A stretch of DNA of 12,334 nucleotides, taken from DASTWM01 sp035765855. GTDB taxonomy: Bacteria > Chloroflexota > Chloroflexia > Chloroflexales > Roseiflexaceae. The notes below the pieces were generated by a model that ran no database searches, had not been told where the DNA came from, and saw nothing but the letters and a program-made list of their open reading frames with translations. Shown piece after piece: positions 1 through 6,461 of this stretch. How positions within the stretch are numbered: position 1 is the first letter of the stretch; every line of letters starts with the position of its first letter. The position numbers were made by a program, and so were the translations under genes. The DNA lies in assembly GCA_035765855.1 (NCBI GenBank), contig DASTWM010000539.1, forward strand, positions 1 to 12,334. The letters run 5' to 3'.

Positions 1-891
1 CACGCGCGCGTTGCTGGAAGCGGCGGCCTCGGCCTTGCGCGCGTCGTCCGCGCCCTGCCGCACGATGCTCTGGTCGCCGGTGCCAGCGCCGTAGTAGCAC
101 AAGCTCACGCCCATGTCCGAACGAACCAGCGGATCATCGGCTCCAAGCTGAATCGCTTTGTCGTAGGCGTCGGCGGCCTGCTTCCAGCGCGGCATGAGTT
201 GCTGGTACATGGGGCTGTCTGGCACATTCTCGCGCACGACCGCCACACTGTCGTACAGGGCGTTGGCGTAATCGATCCACGCGCCTGCGTCATTCGGGTT
301 CTGATCCGTCGCGGCTTTTGTCGACGCAATCGCCGTCGCCATCTGATCGGCTAATGCTACAGGCTGCGTCGGCTCGGCGGCGCTTTGTGCTGGCAAGACA
401 TTGCTGGTGATCAGGTAGCTGCCGCCGACCACCAACGCAATGGCAACCAGCAGCAGCACTGGCAGGAGCCAGCCAGACACGGGCTTTGCTGGAGCCGAAC
501 GGCTGGCCTTCGCCTGCTGCCGGTAGGTGGCGCGCACCGGTTGCGCGTCGAAGTTGCGCGGGCGCTCATGGCCGCGCGCAGGCGGCAGCGGGTGATAGTC
601 CAGCGTCTCGACGCGCACATGCTCGTGTTCAGGCGGTGTTTCGCCAGCGACGACCGGCTGCCGGGTCGCCAACTCGGCGTCGTAGCTGGCGCGTCGCTGC
701 GGGTCGGATAGCACGCTGTACGCGCGCTCGATGGCGTCGCGCTTTTGGCGGGCGAGCGCCACCAACTCGTCAGCCGCGCCTTCTAATCGCGCTGGATCGT
801 ACAGCGCCTGGAGCCGCCGATACGCGGCAGCGATCGCATCCTGATCGGCGCGCGGATGCACCTGAAGTGTTTCGTAATAATCCTGATTCAT
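1..891 (-). CDS. J-like domain, membrane and TPR-like protein (3' end outside window)
   Basis: The frame is open for 297 codons from ATG at 891 to the window edge, so the C-terminus is missing. AGAGGA lies a few bases upstream of the ATG. Residues 1-75 look like a J domain (DYYETLQV, then a helix, then AYSVLSDPQRRASYD). However, the HPD tripeptide that J proteins use to stimulate DnaK is DPA here (residues 32-34), so normal co-chaperone activity is doubtful. Residues 76-139 are a polar linker. Residues 141-161 form one hydrophobic membrane segment preceded by Arg/Lys, predicting the N-terminus inside and the C-terminus outside. Residues about 183-297 resemble TPR helices (AWIDYANALYDS; AADAYDKAIQLGADDP). 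The gene follows ccmF on the same strand, 95 bases downstream. An extracytoplasmic TPR domain beside Ccm genes recalls CcmI/NrfG, but a role in cytochrome maturation is inference. It could equally be an unrelated J-like protein. Confidence 0.8.
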   Translation of the reverse strand, partial: MNQDYYETLQVHPRADQDAIAAAYRRLQALYDPARLEGAADELVALARQKRDAIERAYSVLSDPQRRASYDAELATRQPVVAGETPPEHEHVRVETLDYHPLPPARGHERPRNFDAQPVRATYRQQAKASRSAPAKPVSGWLLPVLLLVAIALVVGGSYLITSNVLPAQSAAEPTQPVALADQMATAIASTKAATDQNPNDAGAWIDYANALYDSVAVVRENVPDSPMYQQLMPRWKQAADAYDKAIQLGADDPLVRSDMGVSLCYYGAGTGDQSIVRQGADDARKAEAAASSNARV

Positions 892-903
892 GGTCCTCTG
901 AGA

Positions 904-959
904 ACAAAGAACAAAGAACAAAGAACAGGATGCGCTGCTCTTTGCCCTTTGTTCTTTGT
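904..959 (-). repeat. Heptad-repeat stem-loop between ccmF and the J-like gene
   Basis: The 95-bp gap (892-986) holds about four tandem GAACAAA units (902-927) facing a diverged inverted copy (936-959). The arms are 24 nt each with an 8-nt loop (928-935). Twenty-one of 24 positions are Watson-Crick pairs. The other three become G-U pairs in RNA from the minus strand, the direction in which ccmF and the J-like gene are read, so the whole stem could pair there. It begins about 30 nt after the ccmF stop and ends about 12 nt before the J-like gene's start. It could terminate, attenuate or stabilise the ccm transcript. The rest of the gap shows nothing further. Confidence 0.75.
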
Positions 960-986
960 GCAATACACTTAAATGTAAGCTAAATG

Positions 987-3380
987 TTACTCACTTACCT
1001 GCTGGGCCGCCAGGGCGGGTACATCCCGCGCAGAACGGCGACGGCGCATAAAGCCCGGCACACGCAGGCTGTAACCGCCCAGCCGTGCCTCGCCCTCCAG
1101 CGCGCGCCGTACCGAAGCAATAACGCCACCCAGCACGCCAATGACCACGCCCAGCCAGACCAGCTTGATACCCGGCTTAATACTCACGGTCACGACCGCC
1201 TTGCCCGGCTCGACCGGCAGGTTCAGGCCATTCACGCGCACCAGCGCCTGGCGCTGCGTCGGGTCGACCGCATCCAGCATGACCTCGCGGCCATCTGGCA
1301 GGGTGACTGGCACGCGCACCACCGCCTTGGCCGGGTCAGGCTCGTTGGCAACCAGCCGCAGTTTCGGGGTAATCTGCGCCTCCTGGCCGTCGTAGCGCAC
1401 CAGGAACTTCGCGCCGACATCCGCGCCGCCGTCGGTGTGGCTCATGTTGGCATCAAAGCCCTGGAACGTGAACTTGTACTTGCCAATTGTTCCGGTTTCG
1501 TTCATGCCAAGAATGGCCGTGTTCGGATCGACCGGCGGCTGATATTCAGCCGGCGAAACGTACAAATCCTCTAACATGCTGCTCTTGATCGCGGGCGTCG
1601 CCATGGTCGCGCCCATCTTCTGATTGAAGTACAGTTGCGGCGCGGCATGGAACACATCGTCGCCTTTCGCCACGTCGATATCGAGCACGCCCTTGCCGTC
1701 CATGGTCATCTTCCAGTCGTTGAACCTGAAGTTATAGCCATAGGCATTCAGCGAATCGTTCTGCGGAATGGACAGGCGCAGATCCGGCGTCGCGTAGGTG
1801 GTCGAGCCGACGATGCCCGCCAGCAGCAGCGCCGCACCGACATGCGACAAATAGCCGCCGATCCGCATCCAGCCGCCTTTGAGCGTCCGAATAATCATGA
1901 GCACGTTGGTGCCAAGCGCAAACGCGCCGAGGCCAAGAATCGCCAGCGGCAACGGCGCGCGCACGCCCAGCACAAGCGAAACGCATGTCACAATCACGGC
2001 CAGCACGCCCGGCCAGCGCAGCGACCGCAGCAGGTGGCGCAGGTTGGTGTCGCGCCAGCCAAGCAGCGGGCCAATCACCAGCAGCACCAGCAGAATCAAC
2101 GCGAGCGGCGGCACAGTGGTACTATAGAAGCTGCCGACCAGCCCAAAGCGCCCGTCCGTGAACTGCGGCGCGCGCGGATCGACCGTGTTACCGAGATCGA
2201 GTTGAAAGGCGCTGCCGAACAGGTTTTGCAGTTCGTGGCCGACGCCCGGAATGGCGGAGATGACCGGCATGGACGTGCCGACGCCGATCACCGTCGCGAT
2301 GACGAGCAAACCAATTGACAGCAGCACAAAGAAATTATCGCGCGATAATAACTTCTCGGACAATGGCCGCTTCGGAATATCGCGCCAGCGCCACGCCAGC
2401 ACGGCGACGCTCGCCACAATCACGACGGCGAGCGAGGCGATCATGATATTCTTGAGACCCTCCTCAACAAAGGAGTGAACCGAGAACGACGACAGCACGC
2501 CGGTGCGCGTCAGGAAGGTTGCATAGAACACCATGATGTAGGCGAGAATTGCCAGCGCGAACGATGAGCGCCGCAAACCGCCATGCGCGCGCTGCACCAG
2601 CATGCAGTGAATCAGCGCAGTACACACCAGCCACGGCACGAGCGCCGAGTTCTCCACCGGATCCCAGCCCCAGAAGCCGCCCCAACCGAGCGTCACATAG
2701 GCCCAGTAGCCGCCAAGCAGCAGCGCCAGACCGAGGAATGACCATGCTGATAATGCCCATGGCAGCGCCCGCTCAACCCAACCGTCGTAGTCGCGCCGCC
2801 ACAGGCCCGCAATTGCATACGAGAACGGCATGGCCATCAGCGCGTAGCCGATAAACAAAATTGGCGGGTGAATGACCATCCATGGGTTGTGGAGCGTGGG
2901 GTTCAAGCCCTTGCCATCAGCCGGGGTGCTCAACGCGCCCGAAGCATCTGTATAAGGAATAAATGGGTTACGGATGAGCATGTAGCCCAACAGCGCCGCC
3001 TGAATCAGCATGAACACAAACAGCACATATGGCTCGGAATGGCGGCTGCGGCGCACCAGGAATTGCGCGGCGACCAGGCCCCATAGGCCCCAGATGATGA
3101 ACGAGCCAGGCTGACCGGCCCAGAACGCAGCAAAGCGATACTGCGGCTCAAGGTCAGCCGAACTGTAGTCATACACATATTTAATGTCGTAACGCTGCCA
3201 CATGAACAGGTAGATCAGCAGCGCGACCACCAGCAGCAACGCGCCAAGCGCGCCGCGCGTCCCGATCCGCCCGAACCGCAGCGCGCCGACATTGCCACGC
3301 ACGACCAGGCCATAGCTCACAACCGCAAGCAGCGCCGACGCCAGGCCAGACAAAATCACCGTTGTGCCGAGTAAATACAT
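987..3380 (-). CDS. ccmF: CcmF, cytochrome c heme lyase subunit
   Basis: CcmF takes heme from holo-CcmE and joins it covalently to apocytochrome c outside the membrane. The 797-residue product is long and highly hydrophobic. The tryptophan-rich WWD signature GWGGFWGWDPVEN lies at 233-244 and onward. All four family histidines have counterparts: H171 (in VIHPPILFIGY), H258 (in ALIHCM), H302 (in SVHSF) and H513 (in YLSHVG). The first and third are the extracytoplasmic heme ligands of the family; the other two hold the structural heme b. A large extracytoplasmic region (about 535-735) precedes a last membrane helix (about 740-758) and a basic tail. I chose ATG 3380 because AAAGG sits 7 nt upstream. 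The frame opens six codons earlier at a TTG (3398) that lacks a ribosome site. The gene is 63 nt downstream of ccmE. Some 130-150 residues longer than the E. coli protein, mostly in the loops and extracytoplasmic region. Confidence 0.95.
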   Translation of the reverse strand: MYLLGTTVILSGLASALLAVVSYGLVVRGNVGALRFGRIGTRGALGALLLVVALLIYLFMWQRYDIKYVYDYSSADLEPQYRFAAFWAGQPGSFIIWGLWGLVAAQFLVRRSRHSEPYVLFVFMLIQAALLGYMLIRNPFIPYTDASGALSTPADGKGLNPTLHNPWMVIHPPILFIGYALMAMPFSYAIAGLWRRDYDGWVERALPWALSAWSFLGLALLLGGYWAYVTLGWGGFWGWDPVENSALVPWLVCTALIHCMLVQRAHGGLRRSSFALAILAYIMVFYATFLTRTGVLSSFSVHSFVEEGLKNIMIASLAVVIVASVAVLAWRWRDIPKRPLSEKLLSRDNFFVLLSIGLLVIATVIGVGTSMPVISAIPGVGHELQNLFGSAFQLDLGNTVDPRAPQFTDGRFGLVGSFYSTTVPPLALILLVLLVIGPLLGWRDTNLRHLLRSLRWPGVLAVIVTCVSLVLGVRAPLPLAILGLGAFALGTNVLMIIRTLKGGWMRIGGYLSHVGAALLLAGIVGSTTYATPDLRLSIPQNDSLNAYGYNFRFNDWKMTMDGKGVLDIDVAKGDDVFHAAPQLYFNQKMGATMATPAIKSSMLEDLYVSPAEYQPPVDPNTAILGMNETGTIGKYKFTFQGFDANMSHTDGGADVGAKFLVRYDGQEAQITPKLRLVANEPDPAKAVVRVPVTLPDGREVMLDAVDPTQRQALVRVNGLNLPVEPGKAVVTVSIKPGIKLVWLGVVIGVLGGVIASVRRALEGEARLGGYSLRVPGFMRRRRSARDVPALAAQQVSE

Positions 3381-3387
3381 TACCAAA

Positions 3388-3392
3388 CCTTT
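3388..3392 (-). promoter_or_regulatory. Ribosome binding site deciding the ccmF start
   Basis: AAAGG on the minus strand lies 7 nt before ATG 3380. The alternative TTG at 3398 has no purine-rich stretch upstream, so the ATG is preferred. Confidence 0.6.
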
Positions 3393-3443
3393 CAGCAAGC
3401 TTAAGCGTTCATGGAAACTGTCACACTACGCCAGCCTGAACGT

Positions 3444-3872
3444 TTACCCCTTGGCCTGCGTCATTTGTTCCTGGTACTTTGATGGACATTTAACCAGCAT
3501 ATCGTCGGCCATGAAAACATTCTTTTGAGCATCATAATGACCAATTGCGACAATGCTGACTGCCTGTTCAAAATTCGCTGGCTTGGGTTTGGGATAAATC
3601 ACATTGACCTTCGCGCCGGTGCTGTCTTGCAGGGCGAACGTGAAATTGCCCGCCGCGTCGTACTGGCCGGTGCTGCCGAGGAAGCCCGCCAACTGCACGC
3701 CGCGCCCGCTGGCCGTCGCCTCCTTGATGCTGGTGGTGTAGGGGCGGAATGAACTCTGCAAACCAAAATAGCCCAGCACAATGGCGAGCACGATAATGCC
3801 GATTCCAATCATGTGCAGCGGCTTCAATCGCAAAGCTCGTCGTTGTATGTGCGGCGTCGGCGCAGTGGTCAT
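3444..3872 (-). CDS. ccmE: CcmE, heme chaperone of the Cys-x-x-x-Tyr type
   Basis: CcmE is a membrane-anchored beta-barrel protein that binds heme covalently and carries it from CcmC to CcmF. The 142-residue product has a basic N-terminus, one membrane anchor (about 21-37) and an OB-fold-like extracytoplasmic domain (VQLAGFLGSTG, FALQDSTGAKVNVIYP). The C-terminal motif reads LVKCPSKY, so the heme-attachment position is Cys129 with Tyr133 four residues later. The His of the E. coli type (HxxxY) is absent. This CxxxY variant is established in archaea and some delta-proteobacteria whose Ccm loci lack CcmG and CcmH. AAAGGAG lies 6 nt before ATG 3872 and only 3 nt before ATG 3875, so I prefer the second Met. 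The gene starts 17 nt after the ccmD stop. Confidence 0.94.
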   Translation of the reverse strand: MTTAPTPHIQRRALRLKPLHMIGIGIIVLAIVLGYFGLQSSFRPYTTSIKEATASGRGVQLAGFLGSTGQYDAAGNFTFALQDSTGAKVNVIYPKPKPANFEQAVSIVAIGHYDAQKNVFMADDMLVKCPSKYQEQMTQAKG

Positions 3873-3889
3873 CATGAACTCCTTTGAAC

Positions 3890-4141
3890 TCAGTTATCAG
3901 CAACCGTCGGTTCTTTATACTCTTCATGGGTGACGCGCTCCGGCGGGTGCCCTTTGCGCACTTCGAGCGTGGCGCGCGGCGCGGGAGCAGCAGGCGTTTG
4001 CGGCTCAGTATCAAGGCGGCGCTTCAATTCGCGCGCCTGCCGGTCGAGCCGCCACAGCAGCGCGAAGATGCCGAGCCAGACGGCCAGCACGACCGCCAGC
4101 GTCACATAAATCGAGAATGCCGGATTAAGCAGAAAGTCCAT
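3890..4141 (-). CDS. ccmD: CcmD-like small membrane protein
   Basis: CcmD is a small one-helix protein that helps holo-CcmE leave CcmC. This 83-residue product has one membrane helix (about 10-30, rich in Val, Leu and Trp) followed by the basic stretch RLDRQARELKRRL, the layout typical of CcmD. CcmD proteins are too short for sequence alone to be decisive; position between ccmC and ccmE supports the call. The tail (45-83) is longer than usual, with a Pro/Ala-rich stretch and then a charged one. Start ATG 4141 has GAGGG about 5 nt upstream and overlaps the last 17 bases of ccmC, suggesting translational coupling. A longer in-frame start at 4267 would add 42 Cys-rich residues inside ccmC and is rejected. 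Confidence 0.82.
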   Translation of the reverse strand: MDFLLNPAFSIYVTLAVVLAVWLGIFALLWRLDRQARELKRRLDTEPQTPAAPAPRATLEVRKGHPPERVTHEEYKEPTVADN

Positions 4142-5120
4142 ACGTTCCCTCACGGCGCGCAACCCGCTCGTCGAGCACGAGCATGGCGGCACGCAGGCGA
4201 TACAGCCACACGAACAAGCCGGTGAAGCCAACCATCGCTGCTCCAAAAGCCCATTTAGTACGTACATTGCTCAGCAGGCCGGTGCCTGGCGAGTCGATGT
4301 TGATTCGCGCGGTGCCGTTTTGCAGATCGACGCTTTCCAATGCCATGACGAACTGCTGGCCGGCGGCGGCTGGCCCTTCAAACGTTGGCCGGTCGGCGGG
4401 CTTGCCAGTGCTGAGTTCAAAGGTCGGGTGGAGCGTGTACGAGTTCTGGAGGCCAGCTTCTTTTACGACCACCGTCGCCACCGCGAAGTCGCCCTGTCGC
4501 TCCAGGCTTTGCAGTTCGACCCGATTATCGCCAAGCAGCTTGATGCGCTCGCCGCTGAGTTGCAGCGTGACGCCGTTGCATTTGCTGCCCGGCAGAAACG
4601 CGCAGTTCGGATGCAAGGTGCTGTCGGCCACGCGCGGCGCGACGAACAGCAGAAATGGCATGGTGACGGCGGCGAATAAATTATACACCGCCGCGAAACG
4701 CCGCCGCCGCTCGACATCATCAATTGCGGAGCGCAGCGCGAAGTAGGCCGCGTAAATCAGCAGCAGCACCAGGATCGAGGTTTCGCGCGGATCCCAGTTC
4801 CAAAACACGCCCCACACGACCTGCGCGAACACCGCGCCAGTGATCGTCGCCAGCGCGCAGAACACAAAGCCCGCCTCGGCAGCAGCCACGGCGCTCGCGT
4901 CGTCGGCCATGTGGCGCTTCCACAGGTAGCGGATGCTGTAAAATGCCGAAACGGCAAACGCAATCGACGTCACCCATGCGGTCGGCACATGCACAATAAT
5001 GATGCGGCCCACATCGCCGAGGCCGACGTACTGCGGCACGATCAGGAACATTGACACAAGCACGCCCGCCATCCACAGGCCAAGCGCGATTTTTGCGACT
5101 TGCGCGAGCCGTACGCTCAT
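4125..5120 (-). CDS. ccmC: CcmC, heme handling protein with an extra extracytoplasmic domain
   Basis: CcmC presents heme outside the membrane and attaches it to CcmE. In the 331-residue product, the first family histidine is H44 (in VHVPTAW), the WWD signature is WGVFWNWDPRETS (103-115), and the second histidine is H170 (in STLHPN). After H170 the family normally reaches the last membrane helix within about 20-30 residues. Here about 110 extra residues (173-285) intervene before the helix at about 288-310. The insert is polar and beta-strand-like and begins with two cysteines (C173 and C181). I chose ATG 5120 because GGAAGAGAG lies 6 nt upstream. An in-frame ATG at 5174 has no ribosome site and adds a polar extension. 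The gene heads the ccmCDEF run. E. coli CcmC is about 245 residues, so the insert explains the extra length. Confidence 0.93.
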   Translation of the reverse strand: MSVRLAQVAKIALGLWMAGVLVSMFLIVPQYVGLGDVGRIIIVHVPTAWVTSIAFAVSAFYSIRYLWKRHMADDASAVAAAEAGFVFCALATITGAVFAQVVWGVFWNWDPRETSILVLLLIYAAYFALRSAIDDVERRRRFAAVYNLFAAVTMPFLLFVAPRVADSTLHPNCAFLPGSKCNGVTLQLSGERIKLLGDNRVELQSLERQGDFAVATVVVKEAGLQNSYTLHPTFELSTGKPADRPTFEGPAAAGQQFVMALESVDLQNGTARINIDSPGTGLLSNVRTKWAFGAAMVGFTGLFVWLYRLRAAMLVLDERVARREGTYGLSA

Positions 5121-5126
5121 CGAAAA

Positions 5127-5135
5127 CTCTCTTCC
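5127..5135 (-). promoter_or_regulatory. Ribosome binding site deciding the ccmC start
   Basis: GGAAGAGAG on the minus strand ends 6 nt before ATG 5120. The longer in-frame ATG at 5174 has no comparable site. Confidence 0.55.
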
Positions 5136-5222
5136 AACACAACCAGTATATCTTGTCTCGGCATGGTACTCCATGAAGACGTAACAAGCAAACAGGAAGG
5201 TACATGGTGTCCCGTATCGTGC

Positions 5223-5251
5223 ATTTTATCACAAGAAGCAGAGCCGGTCGA
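5223..5251 (-). promoter_or_regulatory. Candidate promoter of ccmCDEF
   Basis: On the minus strand a TCGACC box (5246-5251, four of six matches to TTGACA) is followed after 17 nt by TAAAAT (5223-5228, five of six). The -10 box is preceded by TGA, giving an extended -10. Transcription would begin near 5216, about 95 nt before the chosen ccmC start. A second -10-like TATACT (5145-5150) lacks a good -35. The assignment assumes housekeeping sigma preferences. Confidence 0.45.
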
Positions 5252-5356
5252 CAGCATAAAGCTAAATGAAGGATGAGAGGCGGGCTGAAGTTAGGGCAAC
5301 TGGCCGAGAACGAACGACGAAGCAACAAACGTAGAGCGTAAAGCGCAGCGCGCAGC

Positions 5357-5392
5357 GCGGAGAACGCAGAGCATGTTCTCTCCGTTCTCTGC
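5357..5392 (-). terminator. Stem-loop just after ccmB
   Basis: An inverted repeat pairs GAGAACG (5360-5366) with CGTTCTC (5383-5389). After one mismatch it continues as AGAG with CTCT around a 6-nt loop, and two outer pairs follow a further mismatch. It lies 12 nt beyond the ccmB stop in the ccmB reading direction. No clear U-run follows, so it may be a rho-assisted end or a transcript-stabilising structure. The bases between it and the ccmC promoter (about 5252-5356) show only short CGCAGCG-type simple repeats. Confidence 0.45.
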
Positions 5393-5403
5393 TCATCCGC
5401 TCC

Positions 5404-6174
5404 TCACGCCTCCCACACTGTCGGGAATAAAAACAGCGAGGCGACGAACTGCACCGTGGCGAATGATAATAGCGTCACCAGCGGGCGCAGTCCCTCATCC
5501 CAGCCAACGCCGTCGAGCGCCCGCGCGGTGCTCTGCACCGCGACGACCAGCAGCGGCACCAGCAGCGGAAACGACAGCACCGCGAACAGCGCGCCCTTTG
5601 CGCCCGCCCGCGCGATCATGGCCGCGACCAGCGTGGTGGCGGCGACCAGCCCAACGCTGCCCGCCAGCAACAGCGCCAGAAACAAACCGAGGTTGCCAAT
5701 CTGCACCCGCAGCAGCACGACGAACAACACGGTCACCACCACATCCAGCAGCAGCAGCAACAATAAATTGAACAGCAGTTTGCCGCCGTACACCGCCAGC
5801 GGTGGAGCCGCCAGCCGCAGCGCCGCCGCCGTGCGCGCTTCTTCCTCCTGCACGAAGGCCCGCGCCAGCCCGGTGAACGCCGCGAACAGCACCGTAATCC
5901 ACAGCAGCGCCGCGTAGATCAGCGACAAATCGGCGTTGCGGCTCGGCAGCAGCAGGCCCAGCACCAGGCTTTGCACCACCACGCTATTCGTGGCGAACAA
6001 CAGCAAGGCGTTCACGGCGTAGCGGCTACGGAGTTCGCTGCGCAGATCCTTGCGAAACACCGCCAGCGTGGCGTGCCACAACGACGGCTGCTGCACATCG
6101 CCAGCCAGCCCAGCGCGTTCGCGCACATCGTTCTCAGGTTGTTCGACTTCAGCGCTCACAGGATGACAATACAC
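5404..6174 (-). CDS. ccmB: CcmB, membrane subunit of the Ccm ABC transporter
   Basis: CcmB pairs with the ATPase CcmA; ATP use by CcmAB releases holo-CcmE from CcmC. The 256-residue product has about six membrane segments (roughly 54-75, 86-107, 130-157, 161-190, 193-216 and 230-252). It carries the family stretch LFAAFTGLARAF followed by the acidic EEE (109-111) and the conserved FPLLVPLLV (202-210). CcmB proteins are usually about 220 residues, and the excess is a polar N-terminal extension of about 35. The frame opens with GTG at 6174, which has only a weak GGA directly before it. A GTG at 6126 is an alternative start, so the N-terminus is uncertain. No ccmA lies next to it: upstream is a divergent mscS gene. 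CcmA must be encoded elsewhere if the transporter works. Confidence 0.92.
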   Translation of the reverse strand: MYCHPVSAEVEQPENDVRERAGLAGDVQQPSLWHATLAVFRKDLRSELRSRYAVNALLLFATNSVVVQSLVLGLLLPSRNADLSLIYAALLWITVLFAAFTGLARAFVQEEEARTAAALRLAAPPLAVYGGKLLFNLLLLLLLDVVVTVLFVVLLRVQIGNLGLFLALLLAGSVGLVAATTLVAAMIARAGAKGALFAVLSFPLLVPLLVVAVQSTARALDGVGWDEGLRPLVTLLSFATVQFVASLFLFPTVWEA

Positions 6175-6203
6175 TCCACATGTCGAAATAACAAATCTGT
6201 CAT

Positions 6204-6209
6204 TTTATA
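6204..6209 (-). promoter_or_regulatory. Possible -10 element of ccmB
   Basis: TATAAA on the minus strand lies about 30 nt before the GTG start in the divergent 287-bp gap 6175-6461. I find no good -35 at 16-18 nt, so this rests on a single hexamer. Confidence 0.25.
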
Positions 6210-6359
6210 GAACAACAATACACAACCCCTAAAAGAATGCTGGCACGACAATCAATAACACAACGACGTGTTTCTGCTGCATCAAACCCGCAGCATGATC
6301 ATTCCTGCACCGCGCCGTCATGCACTCATGAGCATCCGCCGCAACGCAGCCGAGCTACA

Positions 6360-6392
6360 TTGTTGCTATGGTACGATTTCGTATTGTACCAT
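6360..6392 (+). promoter_or_regulatory. Operator-like inverted repeat over a weak mscS promoter
   Basis: ATGGTAC (6368-6374) and GTACCAT (6386-6392) form a perfect 7-bp inverted repeat; counting two more bases per arm gives 8 of 9 matches. It covers the spacer and -10 of a weak candidate promoter: TTGTTG (6360-6365), 16 nt, TATTGT (6382-6387). The spacing suits a dimeric helix-turn-helix repressor, but a binding protein is inference. A further TGCTGC/GCAGCA inverted repeat (6275-6295) is in the same gap, without clear meaning. Confidence 0.35.
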
Positions 6393-6461
6393 TGCGTGTG
6401 AGTCACGACGTTGTGTACGGGCGATGGAATTGTACATAGCTGAAAGGAGACACAACTTCGT

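Noticed and set aside
902..960. CRISPR-like array from the repeated GAACAAA units
   Set aside because: The units are 7 bp, directly adjacent and without spacers, and they form a hairpin; no cas gene is near.
385..983. Plus-strand open frames (385-711 and 486-983) opposite the J-like gene
   Set aside because: They are shadows of the minus-strand J-like/TPR frame, which has recognisable domains and a ribosome site. They lack both.
1635..2318. Plus-strand open frame of 227 codons inside ccmF
   Set aside because: It lies wholly opposite ccmF; the translation is Gln/Arg/His-rich low complexity with no ribosome site.
4142..4267. Longer ccmD start at 4267
   Set aside because: It would place 42 Cys-rich residues inside ccmC in another frame. 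ATG 4141 has a proper ribosome site and gives a normal CcmD N-terminus.
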